From positions 1 to 29,695 of the IMG/VR virus record IMGVR_UViG_3300025128_000217: a stretch of 29,695 nucleotides of DNA. One strand, given 5' to 3'. Within the stretch, counting starts at the first letter, position 1; every line of letters begins with the position of its first letter. Shown in pieces: positions 1 through 8,766 of the stretch. The notes under the pieces are model-generated. The model made no database searches. It saw only the letters and a program-made list of their open reading frames with translations, and was not told the origin of the DNA. The position numbers and the translations under genes were made by a program. The stretch comes from a virus.

Positions 1-150
1 ACTATATATACTACTTATACTATATATATATAATATATATATAATACATACTATTATACTATATATATATAATATATATATTACTTACTACTTACTACTT
101 ATATATAATATATATATTACTTACTACTTACTATATATACTATAGTACTA
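1..150. repeat. AT-only direct-repeat tract
   Basis: The first 150 bases are almost wholly alternating TA runs broken by CTTACTA-type words, with no open frame. Two kinds of direct repeat are visible. A TTATACT-(AT)n-AATATATA block occurs at about 15-42 and again at 54-80 (offset 39). An exact 26-base block running from AATATATATA through TTACTTACTACTTACT occurs at 71-96 and 107-132 (offset 36). The tract lies directly left of the terminase genes and may be an unwinding element, an origin, or part of a genome end. None of these can be told apart from sequence alone. The remainder up to 237 is A-rich leader with no clear promoter and no Shine-Dalgarno before the first gene. Confidence 0.75.
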
Positions 151-237
151 TTATAAAAAACCACAACAAATAAAAAAGAAGATAAATAAATATATATAAC
201 GCTGAGTATTGTTGTCAAGTTTTTATTAAATTAAATC

Positions 238-474
238 ATGAATATATACAAAACGCTGTACCAAAAAGCATTAAGTGGCGAGTTTGAGATAAACGATGTG
301 TACTACAACCTTGAGCGTTGCCGGGAGATAAGTCAGGAGTTAAGTATAATAGATGTTATTGATCCAAACTCTAGGCAAATAGGTCTCTTGTCCGAACTTT
401 TATATAGAATGAAGAACATGCCTGAATTAGAGATTTTAGACATTGCCCCTTTAGAGGGTCAGGAGCCAAACTGA
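238..474 (+). CDS. Hypothetical protein upstream of terminase (78 aa)
   Basis: I do not recognise this 78-aa protein. It is acidic, has no membrane segment or cysteine cluster, and looks mostly helical (pattern YNLERCREISQEL, then LLSELLYRMKNMPELEILD). It starts with ATG but has no visible Shine-Dalgarno; the upstream bases are an A/T run. It ends one base before the TTG start of the small terminase gene, and its last codons carry the AGGAG that would serve that gene, so the two are probably co-transcribed and translationally linked. A packaging accessory role is possible from position only. Confidence 0.6.
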   Translation: MNIYKTLYQKALSGEFEINDVYYNLERCREISQELSIIDVIDPNSRQIGLLSELLYRMKNMPELEILDIAPLEGQEPN

Positions 475-475
475 T

Positions 476-1231
476 TTGGCTTTAAGTCGTACAATCAAAG
501 GCGTTAAGCACTATGCTTATGAGTCAGAGGCAGAGTTTCGTACTGCACATCCAAAGGCTAGGCTAATAAAAGACTGGAAAAAGGCAGAAGAAAACGAATG
601 GTGTTTATCCGATGATGGTAAAATTGTTCAGATACTTAAAAAAGGATCATTTGCTCACAAAAAGAGAAAGAGCACTCCATACGCAAGAACAGTTATAGGG
701 ATGTTTAATTTAGGAAGTAACAATTCTTTTGTAGGAACGATAAAAGATGAAATGTACAGGTTCACAAAAAAATCTGATTACCAAATTAAAAAGGGTGGTC
801 ATTTAACAGAGGCTAAAAGAATCTTTGCAAAGTACATAGCTCATGGTATGGAGCCTATAGAGGCCTACCAAAAAGCTTTTCCTTCTACAACCAGTTTAGA
901 TTATGCGGAAAGAAGATCAACATTACTACTCAAAAACAAAACAGTGAGGCAAGCAGTGGATAAGGAAATAGAAAGTTTAATGTCAGAAGTTGGTATTACA
1001 AGGCGATATCTGCTAGAGACAACAAAAGATGTAATTGACAAGACAGAAGTCAAAGACAACGACAAGCTAAGGGCCATAGAAACCCTAATGAAGATATCTG
1101 GTCTTCTTTCTACCGAAAAGAAAGTAGACTCTGTAGCCTTGATACAAGAGTTCTCTGGATTTAGTAAAGATAAGCTCAAAGCATTTGAGCAGGGAATGTT
1201 ACCAGAAAAACAAAAAGAACTGTCTGAATGA
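476..1231 (+). CDS. terS: Terminase small subunit
   Basis: Probable DNA-recognition subunit of the packaging terminase (251 aa). Residues about 112-195 carry the helix-rich pattern of TerS families: AKYIAHGMEPIEAYQKAFP, then a YAERRSTLLLKN-x-x-VRQAVDKEI segment and a following helix pair, equivalent to the AYxxAGYS...LLKNPKVxxxI region. The N-terminal 100 residues are unfamiliar and basic. The start is TTG at 476, chosen because AGGAG lies at 461-465 and the first in-frame ATG would remove over 70 residues. The 3' end overlaps the large subunit by 4 bases (ATGA), which is typical of terS-terL pairs. The function is assigned from this fold pattern plus position; sequence identity to a named TerS cannot be judged here. 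Confidence 0.8.
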   Translation: MALSRTIKGVKHYAYESEAEFRTAHPKARLIKDWKKAEENEWCLSDDGKIVQILKKGSFAHKKRKSTPYARTVIGMFNLGSNNSFVGTIKDEMYRFTKKSDYQIKKGGHLTEAKRIFAKYIAHGMEPIEAYQKAFPSTTSLDYAERRSTLLLKNKTVRQAVDKEIESLMSEVGITRRYLLETTKDVIDKTEVKDNDKLRAIETLMKISGLLSTEKKVDSVALIQEFSGFSKDKLKAFEQGMLPEKQKELSE

Positions 1232-2817
1232 CTTTTAATATCACCCCTCCTCCATCAGAGATGGATAAAAGAGACGAGGTTCTTGCAAAGGCATATACCA
1301 ACCTTATTTACTTTGGTAGGGCGTTTTTACCTAATGACTTCCTAAAGAAGTCTGAATCCGCACCATTTCACTACGAAATGGCTAAAAAGATGATAGATAC
1401 TAAGCCCGGAGCACGAATATGCAACATCATACCTCGTGGTCATGGTAAATCAGTAGTGGCTAAAGCGGCTATCATGCACAAACTGTGCTTTGCACAAGAG
1501 GGAGATCAGCATTTCATTGCTTGGGTATCTGAAGAACAGTCTCAGGCTATAGACCATTTAAAATATATCCGCCATCACTTTGAAAACAACAAAATGATAC
1601 GCTACTACTTTGGCAATATGGATGGTGGTAGTGTAGGTAAGAGGTGGACAGAAAAAGATTTAGTAACTCCAAAAGGAGATAGGGTTATATCCAAGGGTAC
1701 GTCACAAAGACTTAGGGGTAGAGCAGAGGTAGATGTTAGATATACTGGTATTGTACTTGATGACTTTGAATCAGAGCTTAACACTAAAACGCCAGAAAGG
1801 CGTGCAGATATTAAGAAATGGATCGTATCCACAGTGTACCCTGCCTTAGAAGAAACACCGGGGAATGAGGGCTGGATATGGCTTTCTGGTACCATTGTAC
1901 ACTACGACTCCTACTTGCAAATGACATACGATGGTTGGAAAAAAGCCCAAGAAGACAAAAGGACATATCCTTGGGATGTAAACTTTTATAGAGCTATTGA
2001 GAATGGCTCTCCACTATGGGAGTCTCAATTTTCTAAAAAGAAATTAAAAGCAAAGAAAAGAGAGTTTATTGAAGCGGGTTTGGTAAATAAGTTTGCTCAG
2101 GAGTACATGAATGATGCTAGGGATGTTACCAATGCTTCGTTTAAAATAGATAGAATACAGTATTACAACGGAAGGGTTGAATGTAAAAGTAATTTTAACT
2201 ATCTTATAGATGGTGATGATGCAATCCCAATCAATATCTACATGGGTGTTGACCTTGCGGCGACAGCTTCTGAGACTTCTGACTACCAAGTCATACTTGT
2301 TATGGGTATTGACTCCAGTAATAATCGTTATGTCTTGGAGTATTTCCGTGAGAGAATACCTACATTTGATGTTCCCAAAGAGATTATTCGTCTTGCGAAC
2401 AAATATACGCCTGTACGCAGGGTTACGATTGAAACAGTTGCGGCACAGGAGATGGTTCGGGATATGGTTACACGGCTTTCCACAAAAGAAAAAAGACTTC
2501 TTCCGGGTATATTTAAGGGAGTTAAGCCTCCGAATAGGATTAAAAAACAAGATAGGTTGGAAACCAGTCTTGGCCCTATTGTCAATTCTAAGAAGTTGTA
2601 TATTCAAAGAGAGATGACTGATTTGGTAGATGAGTTTTTTGAACATCCAAAACCAAAGAACGATGATGTTATGGATGCTTTGTATTATGCTGACTACTTT
2701 GCTAAGGCACCTAAAAGCTCTAGGTCGAAAAAAGAATCTTTGCTCAATGACGACAATACCCCTGTAAAAAGGATAACCAAAAAAGCATACAGTTGGATGA
2801 CAGGTGCAAGAGCTTAA
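1228..2817 (+). CDS. terL: Terminase large subunit (ATPase and nuclease)
   Basis: Packaging motor and headful/terminus nuclease, 529 aa, a usual TerL length. ATPase domain: Walker A PRGHGKS at residues 69-75; Walker B TGIVLDDFE with D178/D179 and E181; coupling motif WLSGT at 218-222. RNase H-like nuclease domain: D342 in YMGVDLAAT, D352 in ETSDYQ, E402 in VTIE, and the C-terminal acidic cluster DDVMDA at 479-484. All the expected catalytic positions are present and the frame is intact. It starts in a 4-base overlap with terS. In related phages it docks on the portal to translocate DNA into the prohead. The terminase class, and so whether ends are cos, headful or direct repeats, is not clear by eye. 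Confidence 0.96.
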   Translation: MTFNITPPPSEMDKRDEVLAKAYTNLIYFGRAFLPNDFLKKSESAPFHYEMAKKMIDTKPGARICNIIPRGHGKSVVAKAAIMHKLCFAQEGDQHFIAWVSEEQSQAIDHLKYIRHHFENNKMIRYYFGNMDGGSVGKRWTEKDLVTPKGDRVISKGTSQRLRGRAEVDVRYTGIVLDDFESELNTKTPERRADIKKWIVSTVYPALEETPGNEGWIWLSGTIVHYDSYLQMTYDGWKKAQEDKRTYPWDVNFYRAIENGSPLWESQFSKKKLKAKKREFIEAGLVNKFAQEYMNDARDVTNASFKIDRIQYYNGRVECKSNFNYLIDGDDAIPINIYMGVDLAATASETSDYQVILVMGIDSSNNRYVLEYFRERIPTFDVPKEIIRLANKYTPVRRVTIETVAAQEMVRDMVTRLSTKEKRLLPGIFKGVKPPNRIKKQDRLETSLGPIVNSKKLYIQREMTDLVDEFFEHPKPKNDDVMDALYYADYFAKAPKSSRSKKESLLNDDNTPVKRITKKAYSWMTGARA

Positions 2818-2822
2818 AAGTA

Positions 2823-2852
2823 TTGCAACATTCTATGATTTATAGTTAAGAT
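2823..2852 (+). promoter_or_regulatory. Candidate sigma70-like promoter upstream of endolysin
   Basis: The 54-base gap between terL and the endolysin contains TTGCAA at 2823-2828 and TAAGAT at 2847-2852 with an 18-base spacer. This is one of few gaps in the left arm long enough for a promoter. The following gene has no Shine-Dalgarno. In such AT-rich DNA chance matches are common, so this is only a candidate. Confidence 0.25.
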
Positions 2853-2871
2853 AAGATAGCGAAATACACAC

Positions 2872-3279
2872 ATGCCAAGGTACTCATCACGATCAAAACA
2901 AAGACTAGCAACTTGTGACCAAAGGTTGCAGGATGTGTTTAATGAAGTCATTAAACATGTTGACTGCTCCATATTAGAAGGTCACAGAAGCAAGGAAAGG
3001 CAAAATAAACTATATGATGAAAAACGTACTAAGGTTAAGTATCCTAATGGTAGGCATAATTCTAACCCTTCTAAAGCCGTTGACGTTACCCCTTATCCTG
3101 TGGATTGGGAAGACCGGGAGAGACAGACCCTCTTTGCCGGGTTCGTTATTGGCATTGCTCGCAGTATGGGCATTAAGATAAGATGGGGTGGTAACTGGGA
3201 TATGTATGAAGAAAATGGTAGATGGGAAGTCAAAGACAATCGTTTTGATGACTTTCCGCATTTTGAGATAAAAGAATAA
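2872..3279 (+). CDS. Endolysin, M15-family L,D/D,D-peptidase
   Basis: Zinc metallopeptidase predicted to cut peptidoglycan stem peptides at lysis (135 aa, single domain, normal length). Visible family marks: the GHRSKERQNKLYD region at 37-49; zinc ligands H62 and D71 in RHNSNPSKAVDVTPYP; WGGNWD at 105-110; and the C-terminal DDFPHFE with H130 as third ligand. The nine-residue step from H62 to D71 is the longer spacing seen in the HN(x)nPSxAVD subgroup of phage M15 enzymes. No signal peptide is present, so it needs a holin, plausibly from the 16972-18564 cluster, which is over 13 kb away. Its position between terL and portal is unusual compared with textbook podoviruses. The stop overlaps the next start (TAATG). 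Confidence 0.9.
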   Translation: MPRYSSRSKQRLATCDQRLQDVFNEVIKHVDCSILEGHRSKERQNKLYDEKRTKVKYPNGRHNSNPSKAVDVTPYPVDWEDRERQTLFAGFVIGIARSMGIKIRWGGNWDMYEENGRWEVKDNRFDDFPHFEIKE

Positions 3280-4502
3280 TGGCAGGAACTACAGATACGA
3301 AGAAGGCAAAAATTCCACTGGGTTCTTTTATAATGAATTATGGAAGTTCTAGGATGTATCCAGAGCTGGAGCCTTTAGCAAGGATGTTCAGTGCTGATAA
3401 AGATGACATGTCAAAAAGTACAAATGCGATATTAACAAATGGTGAAATTTATTTTCCACCAGATGCTGTTGAGGCAATAGGAGTAGAGAAATTGGAATAC
3501 ATGAACAATAAATCAAAAGATGGTGCTCACGATGCTATTGATAAAGAAATGGCAATGAATTTATTAAAAAGCATAAAGCCAATGTATGGCGGTGGAATGG
3601 TCAACGCTAGCCCTAAGCCAATGCAAATGGGTGGTATGGCTGAAGAGTATGGTCATGGTGGCATGGTAGAAGATAATTTAATAGGTATGCGTTATGGTGG
3701 AAAGGCAAAGAAGAAGAAAAAAATGTATGGCTATCAAGATGGTGGTGTAGTTGATTATTTATCAAATTATATACCAGATATGGGCGATGGAAAGACAGGA
3801 TTTCAACAAATTGTGCAGGTGCCTAAAGATGGTGGTGGTTTTAACTATTACTTAGGAGATGCTGAGGGGCCCGAATTAAAAGCAAATCAAAGATTAGCAA
3901 GGAAAAGGGCAATAGAAAAAATAGAGCTCGCACCTCAAGACTCAATACCTGCAAGTTTAGTAGACAGTTATTTTTCATCTGTAGAGCCAGAAAAGAAAAA
4001 AAGTGGACTAATGAGCCTTTTAGGTTTTCAAGAAGGTGGAATGATAGGCCCTCCCGCTCCCCCTATGGATGATCCACTGCAAATAGGAATGCGACAAGCG
4101 AATCCTGAGATGTATACAGGTCAAACACTTGGCGCTATGGGTGAGGCAGAAGCGTTACAACAAGGCATTATGCAAAATGAAATGATAAAGAAGCAGGCTA
4201 TAGAAGACACTGCTAGAAAATCTCTACAGTTACTTAGACTAGAGGCTATGATGGCTGATCCTTCATCTGAGGACAAAATGGGAATGATGATGGCAGACCC
4301 ATCAATGCAACAGTTTTTAAATGGTGCTTCTCTTGACTCTCTTATAAACGCCCCAATACAGTCTGAAGGTATGCAGATGCCAACTATAAACAGGGACATA
4401 GAGGAGATGTTAAATATGGAAATGATGAAAAGAGGCAGAGAAGCATTGATGCGGGGAATGATGAGAGAAGGTCAGGAAGACCCTCTTGAGGCTTTACGGT
4501 AA
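3279..4502 (+). CDS. Gly/Met-rich virion-type protein (407 aa)
   Basis: Function unknown; probably virion-associated. The N-terminal part holds TNGEIYFPPDAVEAIG at about 53-68, followed by a KLEYMN segment. This resembles the GEYV-x-P-x-x-AV-x-x-LG motif I know from phage tail and tape-measure-type proteins. The middle is a low-complexity region of GGM, GGV, MGGM and HGGMV motifs with a poly-lysine stretch (AKKKKKMYG). The C-terminal third is a Met-, Glu- and Gln-rich helical region. No membrane segment or signal peptide is visible. It overlaps the endolysin stop by one base and ends three bases before the portal start, so it belongs to the head operon. It could be an internal head or portal-associated protein; that is inference from location. 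Confidence 0.75.
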   Translation: MAGTTDTKKAKIPLGSFIMNYGSSRMYPELEPLARMFSADKDDMSKSTNAILTNGEIYFPPDAVEAIGVEKLEYMNNKSKDGAHDAIDKEMAMNLLKSIKPMYGGGMVNASPKPMQMGGMAEEYGHGGMVEDNLIGMRYGGKAKKKKKMYGYQDGGVVDYLSNYIPDMGDGKTGFQQIVQVPKDGGGFNYYLGDAEGPELKANQRLARKRAIEKIELAPQDSIPASLVDSYFSSVEPEKKKSGLMSLLGFQEGGMIGPPAPPMDDPLQIGMRQANPEMYTGQTLGAMGEAEALQQGIMQNEMIKKQAIEDTARKSLQLLRLEAMMADPSSEDKMGMMMADPSMQQFLNGASLDSLINAPIQSEGMQMPTINRDIEEMLNMEMMKRGREALMRGMMREGQEDPLEALR

Positions 4503-4504
4503 AG

Positions 4505-6535
4505 ATGGAAAAAGACCCAAGAGCCGTATATAACGAAGAGCTATACAGGCAATGGAGAGACTCTAGGTCTGAGTGGGATACAGAGGCTCGCAAAGATATT
4601 GATTTTTATCTTGGCAATCACTTTAGCAAGGATGAGTCTGATGAACTAGCACAAAGAAATCAAGCAGACATACCGATGGATAGGATATCTGCGGCTATAG
4701 AAAAATTTAAAGCAGTACTTACATCCCGACCTCCGGCATTTACAATAACCCCTAGAGAAGATGCTGATGTTCAAGTAGCTACGCTGTGGAGAACTATTAT
4801 GGGTTACGTCTGGCAAAACTCAGATGGTGATTGGCAGATGAAACAGGCGATACAAGACTATGCTACTACTGGAATGGGTTACTTATACGCCTATATTGAT
4901 TCAGAATCAGATTTTGGTAGAGGTGATGTCAAGTTCACATATATTGACCCCTTCAGAGTGTACGCATCTCCCAGCTCAAGAGATAGGTGGTTTAGCGACT
5001 CGGATGGCCTTATCCTTTCCACCATCCTAACGGGTGAGCAAGCCGTCAACCTCTACCCTGAATTGGGAGACAAAACAGACCCTGCTACCGGAGAAACTAT
5101 ACCGGGAATGATAAATGAAATTGCTGGGTTTACATACGATGAGGAAGACTACCCTTCTTCGCAAAATAGAAACTCTATGTCTGTTTTTACACCGGCAGAG
5201 GTCAAGGATAAAGACTATTATAAAGTAAAAAAGTATCAGGTATTAGAAAGGTTTTATAAAGTTAAAGTTCGGTATTATAGAATAATAGACCTTCAAAGTC
5301 AGGAAGAAGACATTCTTTCTGAAGAAGAATATGTTAAATTTTATCAGGGAAATATAGAGGCTTTTGAAATTGGGTCATTTAAAGCAATAGAGGTTTTACA
5401 GACTAGAGTAAAGGTTTGTGCTTCTATTGGAGAAATTGTTCTGTATGAGCAAGTGCTTAACACTGACGAATACCCAATAGTTCCACTTCCTAACATTTGG
5501 ACTGGAACTCCTTATCCTAAATCAGATATTTCCAGAGCAAGACCTATGCAAAGATTATTAAATAAACTTTGGTCTTTAGCCCTTTCACATGCACAGGCTT
5601 CGGCGGGATTAAAGTTATTGGTACCTTTGGGTAGTGTGGATGATATAGATCAACTCGAAAAAGACTGGGCCAATCCTAATGCGGTCATTGAAGTCGATTC
5701 CTCCCAAGGCGAACCACACTACCCTGCTCCTCAACCTTTAGCTGGCGAGTTTTATAGGTTAATACAGCAGTCAGAGTTTTATATAGATTTTATCTTTGGG
5801 CTTCCAGAGATGATGCATGGATTTGCCGAGAAAGCTCCAGAAACCATGAGAGCTACAGAAAGAATGATTGCTCTTGGAAGCGAAAGGCCCAAGTCAAAAC
5901 TTAGAGATATAGAATTTAGCATAAACAAACTTGGAAAAATATTATACAATCTATCTAAGGGTCATTATACTTATAAAAAAATATTTAGATTGGCACAGCC
6001 CAATAATAACATTACAGAAGTAATGGCTAATTTTTATACCGATGTGTCTGGTGCTGTACTAGACTTAAAAAAAGAAAGGCACATGTTAGACCAGCACGAT
6101 GTCAGGATAGAATCTGGGTCTACTATGCCATCTAGCAAGTATGCAGAGCTTGCAGTATATTTAGAAGCTTATCAAATGGGTATTGTTGATAAGTATGAAG
6201 TATTAAAGAAAAACCCTGAATTGTTTGATAAAGAAGGAATAATGAGAAGGACAGAAGAAAAGCAACTATTACAGCAACAAGTTCAGGCTATGAGTGAGCA
6301 AGTAAAGAATTTGCAAGGTGACTTGCAGACTGCCCAAAGAGAATCTGTTAGTGACAGAAAGAGAGTTGAAGTCGAAAAGTTTAAAACTAGACTTTCCGAA
6401 ATTAATTCTGAATCTAAAGCCGACAGAAGGGTACATCGTGGAAAACTAGAAAACGAGGTGAAGCTAGAGGTGGAGAAATTGTCTAATAATCTGAAAGATG
6501 TTCAGAGAAAAGTCAGTTCCACTCCCGAAGCCTAG
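4505..6535 (+). CDS. Portal protein (P22-type)
   Basis: The portal forms the dodecameric vertex through which DNA is packaged and ejected. At 676 aa it is close to P22-type portals (about 700 aa). N-terminal RQWRDSRSEWDTEARKDIDFYLGNHFS, then QADIPMDRISAAIEKFKA, the characteristic IQDYATTGMGYLYAYID at about 115-133, and YIDPFRVYASPSSRD follow the order of P22_portal family proteins. The central DFIFGLPEMMHGFAEKAPET helix region matches the portal stem/crown. The last 100 residues are strongly charged coiled coil, like the P22 barrel. It follows the Gly/Met-rich gene without overlap and precedes the scaffold by 19 bases, with AAGGAG before that gene. No truncation is visible. Confidence 0.93.
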   Translation: MEKDPRAVYNEELYRQWRDSRSEWDTEARKDIDFYLGNHFSKDESDELAQRNQADIPMDRISAAIEKFKAVLTSRPPAFTITPREDADVQVATLWRTIMGYVWQNSDGDWQMKQAIQDYATTGMGYLYAYIDSESDFGRGDVKFTYIDPFRVYASPSSRDRWFSDSDGLILSTILTGEQAVNLYPELGDKTDPATGETIPGMINEIAGFTYDEEDYPSSQNRNSMSVFTPAEVKDKDYYKVKKYQVLERFYKVKVRYYRIIDLQSQEEDILSEEEYVKFYQGNIEAFEIGSFKAIEVLQTRVKVCASIGEIVLYEQVLNTDEYPIVPLPNIWTGTPYPKSDISRARPMQRLLNKLWSLALSHAQASAGLKLLVPLGSVDDIDQLEKDWANPNAVIEVDSSQGEPHYPAPQPLAGEFYRLIQQSEFYIDFIFGLPEMMHGFAEKAPETMRATERMIALGSERPKSKLRDIEFSINKLGKILYNLSKGHYTYKKIFRLAQPNNNITEVMANFYTDVSGAVLDLKKERHMLDQHDVRIESGSTMPSSKYAELAVYLEAYQMGIVDKYEVLKKNPELFDKEGIMRRTEEKQLLQQQVQAMSEQVKNLQGDLQTAQRESVSDRKRVEVEKFKTRLSEINSESKADRRVHRGKLENEVKLEVEKLSNNLKDVQRKVSSTPEA

Positions 6536-6554
6536 AGACATCTAAGGAGATACT

Positions 6555-7337
6555 ATGTCAACACTAGAACAACAGGAAGTAAACGTCCAAAGCGAACAGC
6601 CCGTAACCAATGAAGGTTTCGTGGAAGATATCGTAAACCAACAGGCTGGGCCTGAAAGCCCAGTTGAAACTCAAGAACCAACAGAGGAGGTAGCTACTTC
6701 TGTAGATTATGAAGCCGAGTCAAAAAAGTTTCAATCTATGTATGATCGGTCACAAGCCGAAAATTCTAAATTGCAACAAGGGGCTCAAATACTTCAACTA
6801 CTAGAGCAGAGACCTGATTTAGTTCAGTTACTTGAGAACGGTATAGCTAAACCACAAGACCAACAGCAAAGCGAGCCAAGTGTCGGAAAGGACGATTTTA
6901 ATCCTTGGGATTCTTATGATCTTAACACTGAAACGGGTAAGTATGTAGATCGAGAGATTACAAGCAAAGTCGATAGGTTAGTAGATCAAAAGATGGCCCA
7001 ACAACAGCAACAGATGCAGGCCGAACTGCAAATGCAGAATACTGTGAATGAACTAAGAGGTACTTACAAAATGTCCGATGGACAAATACAAGACTTCTTA
7101 CAGTTCACTACAAAACCCAAAGAGCAAGTAGGTTTAAATAACCTAGTTAAACTTTGGCAAATGCAGGGTGGTCAATCGGTTGCTAATAATGATACAATGG
7201 AAGCGGTAAGTGCGGCAAAGCAAGCCCCTAGAACTGCTGGCGTTCTTCAAGGTCAACCTCAGACATCACAAAAAAATGATACTGACAAGATATTTGATGC
7301 CGTCATGGGGAATAGTGGTTCTTTGCGATTACCGTAA
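6555..7337 (+). CDS. Scaffolding protein
   Basis: Predicted internal scaffold for prohead assembly (260 aa). The assignment rests on position between portal and major capsid and on composition: a Glu/Gln-rich disordered N-terminus (to about 50), a helical Gln-rich centre with a KMAQQQQQMQAELQMQ run near 145-160, and a helical C-terminal section (LRGTYKMSDGQIQDFL, then VGLNNLVKLWQMQGG) that could bind coat protein. No cysteine and no membrane segment. A good Shine-Dalgarno (AAGGAG at about 6544-6549) precedes the ATG. Scaffolds diverge quickly, so sequence-family naming is not possible by eye. Confidence 0.82.
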   Translation: MSTLEQQEVNVQSEQPVTNEGFVEDIVNQQAGPESPVETQEPTEEVATSVDYEAESKKFQSMYDRSQAENSKLQQGAQILQLLEQRPDLVQLLENGIAKPQDQQQSEPSVGKDDFNPWDSYDLNTETGKYVDREITSKVDRLVDQKMAQQQQQMQAELQMQNTVNELRGTYKMSDGQIQDFLQFTTKPKEQVGLNNLVKLWQMQGGQSVANNDTMEAVSAAKQAPRTAGVLQGQPQTSQKNDTDKIFDAVMGNSGSLRLP

Positions 7338-7372
7338 TAATACAATAAAACCACAAACCAAGAGGTAATAAA

Positions 7373-8755
7373 ATGGCAATATCATACAATACTGGCACTT
7401 TAAAGTCCAGTGATATCACAGCTTCTACCACCTCTGCTGGTGTAGGTCAGGCTCCCGATAGGAGACGGATATTTAATTTTGGAGACAGGGTAGCAGAATT
7501 AGCCCCTGAAGAATCTCCATTCTTTGTATATCTTTCTCAGGTAGCCAAAGCACCTACCGATGATCCAGTATTTCGTTATCTGGAAAATCGTAATAAAATC
7601 AACTTTACAGATCGCTCACTGCTTTTAGCGGCGGCTGTAAACGGTGGTTCCGCTGTATCCGCAGGATCGTCTTATTCGTTCACTGTTGATACTGCTGGTG
7701 GAGCCGCTGTTGAATATCTGTTAAAAGGCATGGTTCTTGCTGTCCAAACGGCGGCTAGAACAGGTGATGTCGGTATCGGTCATACGATAGTCAGAGTTGA
7801 TTCAGCAGTTACGCACGGTAGTAGCTCGTCTACATTTACAGGTAAGATCATTGATGTCTCAAACAGTAATGTTTCCGGATATAATGTTTTATCTGACAAC
7901 GATGTAGCACAAATAATAGGTACTTCCTTTGAGGAAGGCTCAGGTTCTCCTGATGTTTTTTCTACAGAGCTTGAAGATAATTATGGGTATACCCAGATTT
8001 TCAAAACAGCCGCTGAGATGACAAACACAGCGTATGCAACTCGCTATCGTGGGTATGCAGACGAGTGGAGTCGCTTATGGGCTGACAAGCTTCGTGAGCA
8101 TAAAATTGACATTGAAAGAGCGATGCTCTTCGGTCAGAAAGCTCGCCAAGGTGGTATTCAGTACTCTGAGGGCCTAGTAGGTCACATATTGAAGAATGTT
8201 AATCCAGTTGTTAATGATGCTGATTTTACTTATTCTTCAGGTAGCTCTTATTACAGAAGTGTTGCACAAGCAGAAATGACTTACGATAGATTACTTAGTG
8301 ATCTTGAAGTAATTTTTGACCCTGCTCGTGGAGGAGCTTCAGATAAGCTAGTTCTTTGCTCTCTACCAGTGATTACATACTTTAACAAGTTAGGTGATGG
8401 AAAATTCCTAGATGCTTCTATGGGTCATTCAGCTAATAATTACAGAGTTGACATGAGTACCAGAGATGGTGCTTTTGGTCACTCCGTAATGGTTATTGAT
8501 ACGATTCACGGAACTCTTAACCTTGTTAAAGAGCCACTGTTTAGAGGCATTGCGGCTGGATTTATGCTAATGGCTGACATGAGTCAAGTTTCTTATCGTC
8601 CGCTTATTGGAAATGGAATTAACCGAGACACACAGGTTATGACCAATGTTCAATCTGCTGATGAGGACTTGAGAAAAGACATGATTCTAACCGAAGCTGG
8701 TTTAGAAGTAAGTCTTTCCGAATCTCATGCTTTGTTTAACCTAGAAAACGATTAA
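7373..8755 (+). CDS. Major capsid protein
   Basis: Main head shell protein (460 aa), expected to have the HK97 fold. The N-terminal arm leads into RRIFNFGDRVAELAPEESPFFVYLSQV, matching the 'I-x-P-x-x-TPF-x-x-L' signature near the N-terminus of coat families such as the SU10/DUF5309 group. Residues about 75-165 are a beta-rich insertion. The helix with RYRGYADEWSRLWADKLREHKIDIERAMLFG would be the spine helix, and the C-terminal half (LSDLEVIFDPARGGASDKLVLCS, HSVMVIDTIHGTLNLV) is the typical P-/A-domain part. Codon choice is somewhat richer in GC-ending codons than its neighbours, as expected for the most highly expressed gene. AGAGG precedes the ATG. Confidence 0.92.
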   Translation: MAISYNTGTLKSSDITASTTSAGVGQAPDRRRIFNFGDRVAELAPEESPFFVYLSQVAKAPTDDPVFRYLENRNKINFTDRSLLLAAAVNGGSAVSAGSSYSFTVDTAGGAAVEYLLKGMVLAVQTAARTGDVGIGHTIVRVDSAVTHGSSSSTFTGKIIDVSNSNVSGYNVLSDNDVAQIIGTSFEEGSGSPDVFSTELEDNYGYTQIFKTAAEMTNTAYATRYRGYADEWSRLWADKLREHKIDIERAMLFGQKARQGGIQYSEGLVGHILKNVNPVVNDADFTYSSGSSYYRSVAQAEMTYDRLLSDLEVIFDPARGGASDKLVLCSLPVITYFNKLGDGKFLDASMGHSANNYRVDMSTRDGAFGHSVMVIDTIHGTLNLVKEPLFRGIAAGFMLMADMSQVSYRPLIGNGINRDTQVMTNVQSADEDLRKDMILTEAGLEVSLSESHALFNLEND

Positions 8756-8766
8756 GGGGATAAATA

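Noticed and set aside
1-150. CRISPR-like array
   Set aside because: Repeats are AT-only, overlapping in register and without unique spacers.
2044-2646. Long minus-strand open frame (200 aa) and a plus-strand frame at 2210-2617 inside terL
   Set aside because: Both lie wholly within the well-supported terL nuclease domain; their products are Ile/Arg/Cys-rich shadows with no motif or Shine-Dalgarno.
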